Positions 34,642-47,204 are shown, numbered from the stretch's first letter. The stretch is 64,000 bases of DNA from Aradus depressus (GCA_963662175.1 OY759218.1:1426001-1490000); one strand, 5' to 3'. A program made the numbers and translations. The notes: generated by a model not told the origin, from the letters alone.

Positions 34642-36752
34642 TCTATTTGACGTATAAAAACGATCAATCCTTGTTTTGTACTAATAATACGTGAAATTTA
34701 TGTATGTAGGTTTTTTCGCATTATTGTACTATTTCAGAATGTTCTTTGTTGAACTTTGATCCATTTTATTTTAAAAAATAATTTAGGTGAGAAAAAGGAA
34801 TAGGTGTAAACGTACATAATTATGTACGTTTGAACACAATAAAAACTCGTAAAACCAAATATTTTGAATTTGTTTTTTTACTTTATTTTACAAATTGGCT
34901 ATTGGATTCAGCAGTCAAACGTGGTATTGCTTTGCAATAAATAAATAATTCAAAATACAATGTTTGAAAACGCCAATGCGTATGTTTTTTTTAAATTTTT
35001 ATAAATCAGATTTGAGTTACGAGATTTCATGGTGAAGATAACGACATACTCAAAAAAATAAAATAAACATGATTTTTGATGATAATTAATTTGTAGTTGT
35101 AAAAATGTTTAACAATTAACAAAGAGATCCGCTAATATTTACACAAAAACATATAATCATAAATACATTGAAAAAAATAATAATAATTAAATAAGTATAA
35201 GCATTACTACTTGGTTTTTTAAAATATAATATTTTTCTGATATTTTACAAATAAGCTGTCAAATGAGGCCATAAACACTTGCTCCCCTCCCCAATAAAAA
35301 TATATAAAAAATCTTAAGAAATAGGTAACTATGCCTCAAATATGCTAACAATATTTTTTTTTTACTTCGAAGGGAAGCACTGAAGAAATGTTTTTTAAAA
35401 CTTTTTTTCTATATAATTTACAAAAATGAGGGCAGAAGTACTAAGTATTTTGTGAAATAAAGACAAATCATCAATTTTTGAATTGTTCAATTTGAATTGC
35501 ATTCATTGTTCTGGATTCACTTATGTGTGTTTCAATAGTAAAGATCGTTGAAACAACAGTTCAACTATCGTCTTGTATTTATTTGTATAATACATAAATT
35601 GTATTTATTTTTTACACATCAGATGACGTTTCAACCATCCGGAGTTTAAGATAACTAGTATGATTACAAATATTGGAAATAAGTACATATTTAGGAAAAA
35701 TATATAGATACAATATACACATCTTAATTTTTTGTGTCCAAATTATCATTTCATGTCTATCATAACATCCAATATGTCAATTATATTTTCCTCTTCATAA
35801 TATATTAAATTTATAGCTTAACAGGCGTCCAACACGTGAACATTGCAATAATATATACTTATTAACAATATTTGTAATTATACTATGGATAATTATCACA
35901 TCTATCTAATAACAGTTTGTTTATTGTTTTGACAATGCCCTGATGTACAAAAATGACTAATGGCCAAGCTCTTGTTAGACATTTACTAATTCTTAAAGCA
36001 AACCGAGTTAGACATATTTTATTACATGAACAGAAGTAATATAGAACGAGGATACTTTAAAGTATATCGTTTCTCCTCCGAGTTTTTTTTTGTTTTTCTA
36101 AAATTTCATATCGACATACAAGTTCAATGCGATACCTCATTTTCTCCCAGACGATTGCTGTCACAAACGTTACATTACACTAAGCTGCCAACCCAAACTT
36201 TTATTTTTCAATGAGATGCTATGTTTTTTTTTTAAATTCTTAAACTCATTTTTAATAAATCTCGGAAAATATCAGGATAAAAAATAGGGAAAAATGGCGT
36301 TTGTAACTGGAACCTTGTGGGTGACAATAGGGTGTCGCAATTGAATTTGGGCCACCCTGTATACATTCCATTGGGAGTAATACAGACTGAAATTTGTCAT
36401 TTTCGGATTCAAGGGGTCGGAAAGATTGTGTTTTCCGACAAAAGTTCTGTGAAAATCAACACCTCTTGGCTTAGCGAGTAGTGCTACCAAAACAGTTATT
36501 TAGTACTCCCCTTCATACACTGATTTTAACGTTTTAAAAAAATACTGAATTTTTAATATTTCAATTTCAATCATTTTTTTTAGAAACCTGGCGCTCATGA
36601 CTGCTTTTTTTTAAAAGCTGATTTAGAGAAAACTAGCATTTTCTACTTTCAAAGTTTTTTTGTTTTTACTTGTTTCTTCACAACAACTACAGATTAATGT
36701 CCGAATACATATTTTTTTTTGCGTTCTGTGTTGATATAGTGGAAATACTAAT
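34642..36752. other. intergenic or vrille 3' flank, no feature found
   Basis: AT-rich sequence with many short poly-A and poly-T runs. No open frame with recognisable similarity and no strong repeat structure were seen. Confidence 0.5.
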
Positions 36753-37014
36753 AAATAAAATAAAATGATAGAAAAAACACTTGAACACTTATATTGTCTA
36801 ATTCCACAAACATATACTTAAATGTGTACCGGTTTCGGCTTACACCATCGTCAGCACAATGTTCAACAATGTATGCCTGGCAAATATCTGAATTATTGTT
36901 GAACATTGTGCTGACGATGGCGTAAGCCGAATCCGGTACACATTTAAGTATATGTTTGTGGAATTAGACAATATAAGTGTTCAAAAAAGTGTTTTTTCTA
37001 TCATTTTATTTTAA
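36753..37014. repeat. palindrome with PLE-terminus motif
   Basis: Arms of about 110 bp around a 30-bp loop (centre near 36885). Both arms hold 'accggtttcggc'-type words, and a CTGACGATGG core starts at 36911. One arm has a substitution (gccgaatcc for gccgaaacc). The outer flanks (aaatgatagaaaaaacac) are also inverted. Confidence 0.88.
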
Positions 37015-38692
37015 CTATAGATTACTTACAAAATACTTCATTTGGGCATTTAAAAAATAGGATTACATTTATAGTTTAATAAAATAAATAATAATAAATA
37101 AAACTGTACAACATTCTTAATCTAAAATACTCCTACAAAGTTTTGATACATTAAAATTTCATACGATTTTTTTTTACTCACTTTCATTGTGCAGATCAAA
37201 TCAGTTTTGCAACATAAAAAATCAATTATACCAAATCCTTCCGTGTAGGACTCAAATAAATGATTTTTTTTGTTTGTTTTTCTCTTAAAAACATTTGCTT
37301 ATACTTTTATTAATTTTTTTGTCAATGCGTCTTAGTTCTATAGGATTGAAGAGGTGCTTCAATAAATGAATTCATTTAATAAAAAAAATAGGGAAAATTG
37401 AATCTATTCATGTCATGAACAGTAAGGAATAAATTAAATTTTATTTTCATTTTCCCTTGATTACACTTAAGAAGCACCCAAAACCAGGACTTCATTCATA
37501 GTTGGGATTTCTTCTTTTCGTCCATATGAAACTGATTCAATTGGGAGCCAAAAAAAAAAAGACTAAAAATAAAAATAAGTAAAAAAAACTCATTTGTAAA
37601 TTATTTCGTGCTCATAATTAAAATGTTCAATATAAAATGAAACTTTTTATTTAATTTTTTTCTGTTTTTAAACAAAAGTTATTTTACATAATATACATAG
37701 TAATAATTTAATAGCGTAACAATATAAAAAAATAAATAGAGTAGCAAAATATCTGACATCAAATTACTTTTATTCGTCATAAAATGTTCTCTCCAGATTT
37801 CCTCAAAAACGGAGTATGCTCGATAGGTAGTTTATTAAAAATAATTTTTTCCCAGTAAGTTTTTTTGTTTGTGTACTTAAAACCAGAAAAATAAATTAAA
37901 TTTATAAATAAATCGGAAAGCACCCTATTAATAGATTTATTCTCATCACTGCTTTGAACAAATGATTGATCAATTTTACCGACACAAGACCTCAGTATAG
38001 CTACTTCTATACATATATATGTATATATAAGAAAATAATTTAAAACAATAGTAAAGTACTTAAAAAAATATAGTATGTACAACAAAGGTTTAAAAAAAAA
38101 AACATCACAAAAGTCATATAATTGACGCATTATTAACAATTGGAAATAGATTGACTGCTGAAAGCAGAAACACAGTAACATTTTTGTCGAAATTGCTATA
38201 ATTTCGAACTTTCCTGCACTTTAATCGCACGATATCACGTTCTTATCACCTAGTATCTACTTAAGCGATGCCAAAAACCAACATTCCCCTCCCAAAAACC
38301 AAGACACAACTGTTTTTTTAGGGAAGGACCAAACCAGTATTCAAATTAAATTTTAAAAATTTCGATGTGATGAGATGCTAAAGGGTAGCAAAAGCTGAAT
38401 TTGCCAAAAAGATTATTTGTTGTAATTTTTCAATGATGAAAACTTTGATAGTGTAAAACCAACGTTATGTCAAAAAAACAAGCCATTTTGTATTTAACTC
38501 GTTTTTAATGTACCCCTTGCCATCTCAACTCTGAATTTGAATTCACTTGTGAAATTTCTTAAGAACTCTATTTTTGCTTGGTGCAATCTCATTTAATATA
38601 TTTTCCACATGTTAGTTTTTACATATGTACAATCAAAATGTCCCTGACACTTCTAAATACTGGAAAATGTTAAACGTTTCATTCAAAATCAT
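37015..38692 (-). other. likely vrille 3' UTR and downstream sequence
   Basis: No coding region seen. It follows the vrille stop codon on the minus strand and is AT-rich. Where the transcript ends cannot be told. Confidence 0.4.
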
Positions 38693-39958
38693 TTAATTAA
38701 TAGTCAATGTGTGACCTTTTTTGCGGGAGAGCATACTTTTCAAGCTAGCAACTTCGGAGGCGAGGCGTGCAACTTCAGACTTCAGATGGGAATCATCATC
38801 TTCATTGTCTATACATTCTGGCGTAATCGGCGAACTTGAGGCTGGATTCGGTTCGTTTGGAAGAGGATGCGTTGTCATTATCCATTCCGCTCCTAGGGAA
38901 ATTCCGGAATCACGTTCGTCACTGCTTCCTTCTGCGTCCCAGGGAGGACTTGCACGTGACGGAGGTTCTTGCTTGATATTATGTAACGAGAGCAATGCGG
39001 TTGCAGCCACATCCTTGTCCCCAAGATGGATCTTGTGTCTTAATTTGTGTGGAAGGCTGTTATTAGTGGCTAGTTGAACTTCTGAGTTTACAGTTGGAAT
39101 AGAAATCTCATAAGGAGGGGAATTACACCTACGACTTCTACTCAAATTGAGTACACTGTTTCCAGCAGCTTCAAGAATAGGTGGATTCAACGGAGGTAAA
39201 ACTGGCGTAAACGGAAATGGATATCGGTCATTTTCTTGATAAGAATCGTTTTCTTGATATTGTAAAGGAACAGGTGGCGATGGGACGCTATTATTCGTTC
39301 TGTGAATAACAGGTGTAGGAATCGGAACCGAATTAGGCGGATAAATCATAGGAGGCGTAAGGGCATTTGCACTCAGTTTCGCACGTTTGGTTATACTCAA
39401 AACTTGATCATTTGTCGGTAGTGTAGCCATTACTTGTTCAACGTTAACCACATTTTCTCCACTGATTCCATACTTATCCTTGATGGCTGTCAATTGCGCT
39501 TTCAAAAAATGATTTTCCTTGCTCAGCTCAACAACCCTTTGCTCAAGAATCATATCGTTGTATCTTCGTTTTTCACGGGATCTTTTCGCTGCTTCGTTGT
39601 TCCGACGCCTTCTGTCCCAGTAACTTTCATCTTTTTTGTTATCAGGTATAAATTCACGTTGTTTTCGCTGTGAAAATAAATCCTTTCTTTGAAGATGGTT
39701 GTTCACATCAAATCCAGGTGGGTAATTTTCACCCATACTATTTTCCGGGCTAGAATTCATATCATTTTCTCTTGAAATGACACCCAAATCAATGTTTTGT
39801 TCAATGACAAAATATGCAGGGGTATTGGTGCAGTTGAGACTCCCAGCGTTCGGATGAACGTTACCGCTACTGTTGTTCGGGGTGTTGGAACTGTGCAGCG
39901 GGGTTTCGCCATTCGCAGGCGAACTATTTCCTCGTTCAACGAACTCTGCAACCATCAT
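38693..39958 (-). CDS. vri: vrille/NFIL3-type bZIP transcription factor
   Basis: A 421-codon open frame. Residues 101-160 form the bZIP: REFIPDNKKDESYWDRRRRN then NEAAKRSREKRRYNDMILEQ, with the NFIL3-specific basic region (NNEAAKRSREKRR). The zipper heptads are L138, L145, L152 and I159. This match is specific to vrille/E4BP4, a repressor of clock genes and a regulator of growth and tracheal development in insects (family knowledge). The middle is Pro/Ser/Asn-rich; the end has a second short heptad stretch (SEVARLASEVASLKSML). The exon acceptor is at 39974-39973, and the frame stays open from there (STFP before the double Met), so the true N-terminus may lie in an upstream exon. Confidence 0.92.
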   Translation of the reverse strand: MMVAEFVERGNSSPANGETPLHSSNTPNNSSGNVHPNAGSLNCTNTPAYFVIEQNIDLGVISRENDMNSSPENSMGENYPPGFDVNNHLQRKDLFSQRKQREFIPDNKKDESYWDRRRRNNEAAKRSREKRRYNDMILEQRVVELSKENHFLKAQLTAIKDKYGISGENVVNVEQVMATLPTNDQVLSITKRAKLSANALTPPMIYPPNSVPIPTPVIHRTNNSVPSPPVPLQYQENDSYQENDRYPFPFTPVLPPLNPPILEAAGNSVLNLSRSRRCNSPPYEISIPTVNSEVQLATNNSLPHKLRHKIHLGDKDVAATALLSLHNIKQEPPSRASPPWDAEGSSDERDSGISLGAEWIMTTHPLPNEPNPASSSPITPECIDNEDDDSHLKSEVARLASEVASLKSMLSRKKGHTLTIN

Positions 39959-39972
39959 CGGGAATGTCGAGT

Positions 39973-40226
39973 CTAAAACACAATAAAATATATTTTATTA
40001 GAAAAATAAAAATGTTTAATTATGTACATAAAGCTTAAATTGTTGTCCACTCATTGACTGACTCATCACTTCCAGGTGTGGTAAAGTTAATGTCCGAATA
40101 CATTTTTGCTATGAATGTGGATATAGTGGACAGCATATAGAAACAAATAAAAACGTAGATGCGTAACTTTTATATTGTCTAATTTCACAAACATATATAC
40201 ATAGTGTACCGGTTTCGGCTCCCCTC

Positions 40227-40257
<31 letters not shown>

Positions 40258-41190
40258 CCTAAATTTGTTATCAGCAGTAATGTGTGGCACATAATTTTGA
40301 TAGCACCGACAATCGAACAAAATATAACTCTTTTTTTGGTGGGGAAGGGGGTTCATAAGGAAACGTTTCACGAAACTTTCAAAATATCTTAGAGATATCA
40401 CAACTTAAAATAAGTAAACATATAATTAATGTAAATACTAGCTAAGTTACCCGACTTTATTGAGAAAAGTCACAATTTTCCAAGAAGAAACTTGTGAGTA
40501 ACCATTATAGAACTATTAAATAACTATTTGACAACCTCCTTGTCAACAACAAGAGCTATTTAGTGAAAGGTGGCGAGGCAACGAAGAGTAGAAAAAAATG
40601 TTTTTTTAATAGTTATTATTATGATTGAAAATGTTCACAGAGCGGCGCTTAACCTATGTAGATTATGAATTTTTAGATTAAAAAGCTGCCAAAATAACAT
40701 ATAACGCCAAGGAACAAACATTACATACATTTTTCTATGGAGCGCCACTAAATTCTATTATAAAAATACTTCTAAATTTTATTTAAAAACTAATAGCTGA
40801 GATTTTTCCAGCATTATATAACATTAATGTTTGTTGACAACTTTTCAACTCTCCCTACATTGCGTCTGATTGATTTTTCGTCAAGATCAATCGAGGAGGG
40901 TTTATGTTCGCCAAAGTGATATAGAAAATTTGGAATAGACAGATCCGGAGATACATGGTCATACAATCTGAACCTACAGCCGAGTGACATTATAAGAGTT
41001 CTTCTTGGAGACCACTAACACTAAAAATTTAGGCTTAATAAATATAAAAGAAATAACTTGAATGGAGGATAAAAAATAATTGTTTGGTAACCCCCCTTCC
41101 TTTGTCTGAAGCGTCGCTTTTACTTGAATGGGTGGAGGTACGTCACTCCAAGGAAGGTAGAAAGGTAATGAATTTTACGAGCAACGCCGG
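39973..41190. other. vrille upstream intron or flank
   Basis: Contains a half PLE terminus (40140-40225, 'gtgtaccggtttcggctc') interrupted by a G-run at 40229-40252. No further exon could be recognised. Confidence 0.5.
40229..40252 (+). repeat. poly-G run
   Basis: Over 20 consecutive G, directly after the truncated PLE terminus. The length is prone to sequencing error. Confidence 0.9.
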
Positions 41191-41191
41191 A

Positions 41192-41665
41192 TAATATAAT
41201 TACTTAGCCTCGATAATCAGAATTAATGTGGCGGCAAATATCTCGGACTATCGAAAAAACTCGAATTTTTGGAAAAATTAAAGGTACACATGGGTTGTTC
41301 AAAGGCTAATCAGTGAAAAAGTGAAAAAAAATGTTATGGAAATAGGGGAATTTACAGTTAAAAAATATTAAATTTGCAATCATAATAATGAAGGATGTTT
41401 ATTATTTTCATATAATAAATGTTTATTTTTTCTGAATGCTCTTATAAAATCTAATAATAGCTTATATGAAAATAATAAACATCTTTCATTATTATAATTG
41501 CAAATTTAATATTTTTTAACTGTAAATTCCCCTATTTCCACAATTTTTTTTTTCACTTTTTCACTGATTAGCCTTTGAACAACCCATGTGTACCTTTAAC
41601 TTTTCGATAATCCGAGGTATTTGCCGCCACATTAATTCGGATTATCGAGGCAAAGTAATTATATT
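41192..41665. mobile_element. pogo/Tigger-like foldback MITE
   Basis: Two arms of about 210 bp mirror each other around a 40-bp loop near 41430. The ends read 'gcctcgataatc' and 'gattatcgaggc', the word typical of pogo/Tigger-group termini, with 'cgaattaatgtggcggcaaat' inside. Flanks are TA-rich. No coding capacity. Confidence 0.75.
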
Positions 41666-41689
41666 ATCATATAATAATGATATTGATTC

Positions 41690-42125
41690 TGTTTTTGAAT
41701 CTAGATGCAAGATAATATCTTGCAACTAGATTCAAAAACAGAAAAATATATATAGAAATAAATAAATAAAATTTTGATGTTCTTACCCATATTATGTATT
41801 TTATAGACAAAAACATTTTTATTGTACCTAGATTCAAAAACAGAAAAATATGTGTAGAAGTAGTTAAACCAAATAAAATTTGGTTGTTCAGCCGCATAAT
41901 GTAATTTTTTTTTTTTTTTTTTTTTTTTAAAGGTAAATTTGTTATTTAAACAATTAAAAAAAAACATTTTTATTGTATCTAGATTCAAAAGCAGAAAAAT
42001 GTGTACAGAAGTAGATAAACCAAATAAAAATTTGTTGAAAAATATAATTATATAATATATAGTAAAACAATAGAACAAATAGATTGTTATTGCTTCTAGA
42101 TACAGAAATAGAGAAAGATGTAGAG
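41690..42125. repeat. degenerate tandem repeat, about four units
   Basis: The word 'ctagattcaaaaacagaaa' and variants recur near 41728, 41829, 41980 and 42097, with related surrounding sequence. Spacing varies between about 100 and 150 bp because of indels. Confidence 0.7.
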
Positions 42126-42939
42126 CGCCGACAAAGTTCCAAACATAGACGGACAACATGGTCATAACATGTTCAGGGGACCTTGAAAAGTGAAATTCCG
42201 TTAAAAACTCCATCTCCCATTTTTACAGGACTTTATATTAAAGGAATAAGGTAGTAAAAAAGAAGAAGGATTGGAAACTTTAATAATAGAAGCTTGGATT
42301 ATCAAGACTACTCTTCTTTGAAATATGACATGAAAAGTTAAATCACATGATAGGCATTGCACAAACTTTGTTTTGTAATAAAGAGCATGGCATACCACTT
42401 GGACGCCTTTCGTAATTTTCAGCAACAGTTGAAAGGGCTTTGAAGGCCATTATTGCTACTCCTCCACAAACGGTGACCTTTTTTTTATTATTATTTTACT
42501 TCCCCAGTTATACCAAATATATATTTGGAGGGGGAGCGAAAAGGTAATTGATTAATTCGTTCTGAGGAAGTACATTGCTGGTGATTGACCGACGATTTTT
42601 TTTGCAACGAGGGAAGGGGACAATTTTTCATTTATTCAAACCACAAATAGTTGTTAACCTTTTCCCGGATTTTTATATCAGCTTAAGCGCTCACCTGATT
42701 GACCAACAGAAACTACCCCTATATTTACATAAAAAAATTCCAAAACATGATTTGGGGAGAGGTCGTACAATTTAGTGTGTATTTTTAGATATATTTTGGT
42801 TAATCTACAGTTATCTTACTAATGAAATTTTAAATCCACTTATAAAATTCTTTTAAGATAATAGAGATTTAAAGTCAAGCCCTCTGTAACCCCCTCCCCC
42901 TCCCATTGTTCGGTTCGACTGAAAATCAATATTTGAAAT

Positions 42940-43768
42940 GAAATGAAAAATAATCTTTATTTTAGGACATACGTCCCCTAAGAATAGTAACATAAAAAAT
43001 AAACAAGAGTGTACAAGTATCAGCCAGTTGAGAAGAATAAAAATAAAAGAAAAGAGTTTTCTAGGAATAAATATTAAATGTTAAAAACAGGCAATGAATA
43101 AAACAATATAATAAACTAGTGAAAAAAAAACTGAAGAGAGAAAAAAAAAAAAAAATTAGAAAAACAAATATAAATAATAATGTGAAACAAGATAACAATA
43201 ATGACATATATGAATTGTAAAAAACTGGACTGATGAAACAGAAGAGTAACAATCTGTCCAGTGGAGTGAGAGACTTATAGGAAGACTAGGACTATCACAT
43301 AGGAGCCAGCCTTAGGAATCAGAGGTTTTCTGACTTAGGAGATAGTGGAAAAGTAGGGACTTAGTGAAAGAAGAGTAGGAGCATGGCGGATCTGGAGAGG
43401 GAGAGAGTCCCAGAGGGAGTTAGCCTGGATAAGGAAGGAGTTGTGGTAGGTTGTTGTCCTGTGGGAAGGGAAATAAAGATCAGAGGGGCGGAATCTAGTG
43501 GTCGATATGGGATTTAAATTGGAGCATTTGGGAAATGTAGGAGGGCTTTTGAGAAGATATGATTTGATAGAGGAAGGAGCCTAGGAAATATTGCCGACGA
43601 GAGGATGGGGCCATTTTAGGTCGGTATAAGAACTAGTAATAGAAGAGTGTCTGGGGAGCCCGAAAATGAATCTTAGAAAGGAATTCATGATTCGCTTTAG
43701 TTTCATGCCGAACTCATCAGAGAGTCCTCCATATGCGAGGCAAGCATAATCAAAGTAGGGGAAAACAA
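42940..43768 (-). mobile_element. Jockey-type LINE, 3' part (split by I-like LINE)
   Basis: On the minus strand: DYACLAYGGLSDEFGMKLKR, then SDLYFPSHRTTTYHNSFLIQ and SLWDSLPLQIRHAPTLLS, the C-terminal region of non-LTR ORF2. The 3' UTR holds AATAAAG and the end at about 42940 is a short (TTTCA)n tail. The 5' part continues at 46716-47200. Confidence 0.82.
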
Positions 43769-44778
43769 GGGGGCAGCTGTTTCAGCTGCTTGGGTATGGC
43801 GAACCCACGGGTACCGAGCCTCGATAGGAGAATTCTTTATACTTTCAATACAATATGTGTTTGGTTCCTATCGGTAATTAGGTAGTCCCTGCCTTAAAGG
43901 GGGCCGTGGAAGTGCCAACGACTATTATAGCCGGAAGAGCGCCGCGGCAGGTAAGCGTCTGTCTCAGAGTGAGCGGCTTGTCCACAACATCTGACCCCAG
44001 AGGGGCGGCTGGAATAACTACTTGTCTTGGCTACCGACTCTAAAAACTGCCATTAAAAAAAAATATGGGTAAAGTAACAGTATCTACAGGGTGCGCTCGT
44101 ACAACCCCGCTCCTATCATCGGTTTGGGCACACGTTGAGGTGATGTAGAAGCAAGATCGCACTTTGCATATGTGGTAGGGCCGAGCATGAAGGTTCAGAA
44201 TGTGAGCTGCCTCCCAACTGCAATGGAGAGCATAATTCTCGTTGGCCTAAATGCCCTATTTTTCTCGTTGAGAAAGAGGTACAAAAGATTAAAACAACTC
44301 AAAGCCTCTCTTATATAGAAGCTAGAAGTATCGTTAATAGCGACGCTTATGTTACCGCAGCAGTCTCATATGCAGCAAAAGCAAATAAGCCAAATAGAAA
44401 GGTGTGCTATGAATCAGCTACACAAACTGAACTGTTTTCTTTCGGAATCTTTCAAAGTATTAAAAATAGCCAAGTGAAAGAAATAGAAACAACCCAACCC
44501 TTACCGATCGCTATGCTTCCCGGGCCTAGTCATCGTGCCAACCTCCCTGGGAGGGGAACCAATCCCTCTGAAGGAGGAGACTACTTCATTGGGTATCTGG
44601 GACAAAAACCAAATTCATCAAGCTCTTATGAGGCATAGGAACAGCACGGCAGATGAGCTACCCGTGCTTTGCTTGATCCTGATCTGTCTCAAAGGCGTCT
44701 GGATAGTAAATCCAACCCTCCTAACCGTTTTGTGTTTCAATTCAGGAAACACATCTTAGATCAGATCACTCGTTCAGA

Positions 44779-45804
44779 TTGAAAGGATTCACGTGTTTTA
44801 GCAAAGAAGTCGACCCAGGCTTAGGAGGGAGAGGTCACGGGGGCGTCCTGTTTCTTCTCAAAAGTAACATCCCTGCCACCCCAGTTAACTTAAACAGTAA
44901 TATCCAGGCAGTTGCCGTCCAAATCAAAGTGCCCATGAATATAACCATCTGTAACGTATATCTTCCAGATATGTCGTGGACAGAAAAGCAACTAGAAGAT
45001 CTGTTAAATCAACTGCCAACTCCGGTGATTGTCACAGGTGACTTTAATTGTCACAACACCTGGTGGGGTTCTGAAACAACCAACCCCAAAGACACTCTAC
45101 TGGAGGAGATAGTCAATAAAAAGAAGTGGATACTGTTGAATAGCGGCAGCAAAACTCACTTTATCGCTAGATCCGGTGCCTTCAGCGCTATCGACCTTAG
45201 CTTTGCATCATCATCCTTGGCCCCAAGTCTAGACTGGCATGTCACGACAGATCTGCATCACAGTGATCATTTTCCTATTTTAATTAAAATGTTGGGCACC
45301 AGAAGAGTCGCGGTTGAAGTCCGTCCAAAGTGGAATATAAAAAAGGCCAATTGGAACTTGTATGCTGATTCACTTAAGTCCACTCAACTGTCTGGAGCTA
45401 TAGAGAATGACGTGGAATCAATAACATCAGTTATAACACAGGCTGCCGCGCTGTCTGTTCCGAAAAAAGGAGGAAAAATAACCAGAAGCCCTGTGTCATG
45501 GTGGACAGCAGAATGTTCGGCAAGCAACAGAGCAAAGAAGAATGCCTTCAACAAATTCAAAAGAAGCCCTACACTTGATAACCTAATACATTTTAAGAAA
45601 ATGAGAGCTGTGGAACGTAGAATAAAAAGAGAGGCAAAAACGAAGTCATGGCAAGATTATATTTCCTCTCTTAATGTTCACAGCACACCAAAAGAGGTCT
45701 GGAATAAAGTTAGAGCAATCAGTGGTCGACACAATTCCAGAACCCAGTACTTATTTCAGGAGGGCGCGTCTACACAGAGCCTGCCGACGTTGCTGAAGTT
45801 CTAG
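44779..45804 (+). pseudogene. I-like LINE copy 1, APE endonuclease region
   Basis: A 341-codon frame with GGRGHGGVLFLLKSNIPATP, ITICNVYLPDMSW, IVTGDFNCHNTWWGSE (GDFN catalytic), AIDLSFASSSLAP and LHHSDHFPILI (SDH catalytic), as in AP-endonuclease domains that nick target DNA for reverse transcription. The true N-terminus (WNIRG and QETHLRSDHSF) lies upstream in other frames. A frameshift ends it at 45804. Confidence 0.85.
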
Positions 45805-45809
45805 CTGAA

Positions 45810-46392
45810 TTTTATCGCAAAGTTTCATCTAACGATACATATTCTGATTTAGACAGCACAAGAACTGCGAAGAGTCTTACACACTTGATTTCTCTACCAA
45901 TGAGATTTTGGTCTATGATTACCCTTTCATTATGTTGGAATTGGAACATGCATTAAAAAGAGTAAAGGAATCATCACCCGGCAAAGACGACATCCCGTAC
46001 TCGATGTTACAGCATCTCTCAAAGCCTATGAAAATTAAGCTCTTCGAACTATACAACAACATCTGGACAACTGGTACCTACCCCGATGCGTGGAGAGAGT
46101 CGTTAATTATATACCCAAAGAAGGAAAAGACACAAGTGAACCGAATAGTTACCGTCCTATTTCGTTGACATGTTGCCTTAGCAAAGTCCTAGAGGGGATG
46201 GTTAATTATAGTTTGGTCTGGTTCCTTGAAAAATACCATCTTGTAACCCGTCAAGATTGTCAGAAGCTGGCCAAGTATCGCGAAAATAACAGCATGCCTG
46301 CAACCCTCCAAGATATATTTAGCGAGAGAACACCTAGATTCCGGAACTTAATTGAATTTCTGAAAGAGATACACATATCCATGCATATTTAG
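45810..46392 (+). pseudogene. I-like LINE copy 1, start of RT
   Basis: Shows ALKRVKESSPGKDDIPYSML, TGTYPDAWRESLIIYPKK and, after a frameshift, NSYRPISLTCCLSKVLEGMV. It ends abruptly at HLVTRQDC. The catalytic palm (YxDD) is absent. Confidence 0.8.
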
Positions 46393-46715
46393 AAATTCGA
46401 TTGTTGAAATTCATTGAGTGATGGTTTACTGAAGGACAGGCAGTGCGATGGGTAGCGCGCTGGCCCCCAAGAGAGGCTTGCTATCCGTTGTGACAACTCC
46501 CCCTAGACTTGGTGCTAGGCTGGCTGGTTGTCCAACCTTCCACCTTTACCTACCATCCAAGGAACTCTCCTTCCTAGACTCGACGCTACCTCTGGAGAGT
46601 GTCCGTCACTTCTCACCATACTTTTCTTTTCCATCGTTACCGCTAATCCTATTTTGGAAACGCTAATGGCCACAGCAGCCTACGCGTAAAAAAAAACAAA
46701 AAAAAAAACAAGGGA

Positions 46716-47200
46716 GGATACCAGCTGACAGGTTTCAGTGAGGGAGGTGACGAAGGCGTTTGAGGAAATGTAGGGCTCTGAAGGAGGAGGTGGAGATGTG
46801 GGAGACATGGTCTTTCCAGGAGAGGGTTTGGTCAAGGATCAGTCCAAGATTTTTTACACTGGCGCAGTATTCAATATCGGTGTCATGTAGTCTTAATGGA
46901 GGTAAGTCAGTGATGGAGTTAAGTAGTCTATGGTTACCTATTACAATGGCTTTAGTCTTGTCAGCGTTCAGTGTCAGTCCGTTCCTAGTAGCCCAGTCAG
47001 TGATGCCATCAATGTCCTCCATCATCTTGTCGTAAGCATCAAGAGTAGAAGAGGGGTGGAAAGAGAAATACATTTGGAAATCATCAGCATAAAGGTGGTA
47101 TTTGGAGTGTTTGATGTAATTAGGGAGGTCATTTATGAATATAGAGAAAAGGGTAGGAGTAAGGGATGAGCCTTGATGGACCCCATTTGATGTACATAAT
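46716..47200 (-). pseudogene. Jockey-type LINE RT fragment (5' part of the split element)
   Basis: The frame reads SNGVHQGSSLTPTLFSIFIN, KYHLYADDFQMYFSF (YADD) and LTLNADKTKAIVIGNHRLL to FLKRLRHLPH. Its continuation after the I-like insertion is 43768 and downward (SLVFPYFDYACLAYGG), with one frame change. 5' truncated near 47200. Confidence 0.85.
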
Positions 47201-47204
47201 GGCT

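Larger units (their letters stand above)
43769..46715 (+). mobile_element. I-clade-like LINE, copy 1 (ORF1 deleted)
   Basis: The 5' UTR starts ggcagctgttt and is shared with copy 2 (56578). ORF1 is reduced to its end, with the CCHC remnants (CGRAEHEGSECELPPN). ORF2 endonuclease and the start of RT follow. The 3' UTR ends in a mixed A tail at 46688-46712. Flanks repeat 'acaaggg' on both sides, a probable target duplication. It is inserted in a Jockey-type LINE on the opposite strand. Confidence 0.85.

Noticed and set aside
37777..38181. 134-codon minus-strand frame downstream of vrille
   Set aside because: Composition is that of AT-rich non-coding DNA (Phe/Tyr/Ile/Lys-rich). It has no motif and lies in the probable 3' UTR.
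38721..39077. 118-codon frame opposite vrille
   Set aside because: Antisense shadow of the conserved bZIP protein's C-terminal half.
41667..42213. 170-codon Phe/Ile/Tyr-rich minus-strand frame
   Set aside because: It arises from a degenerate AT-rich tandem repeat with a poly-Lys run. No membrane protein family is recognised.
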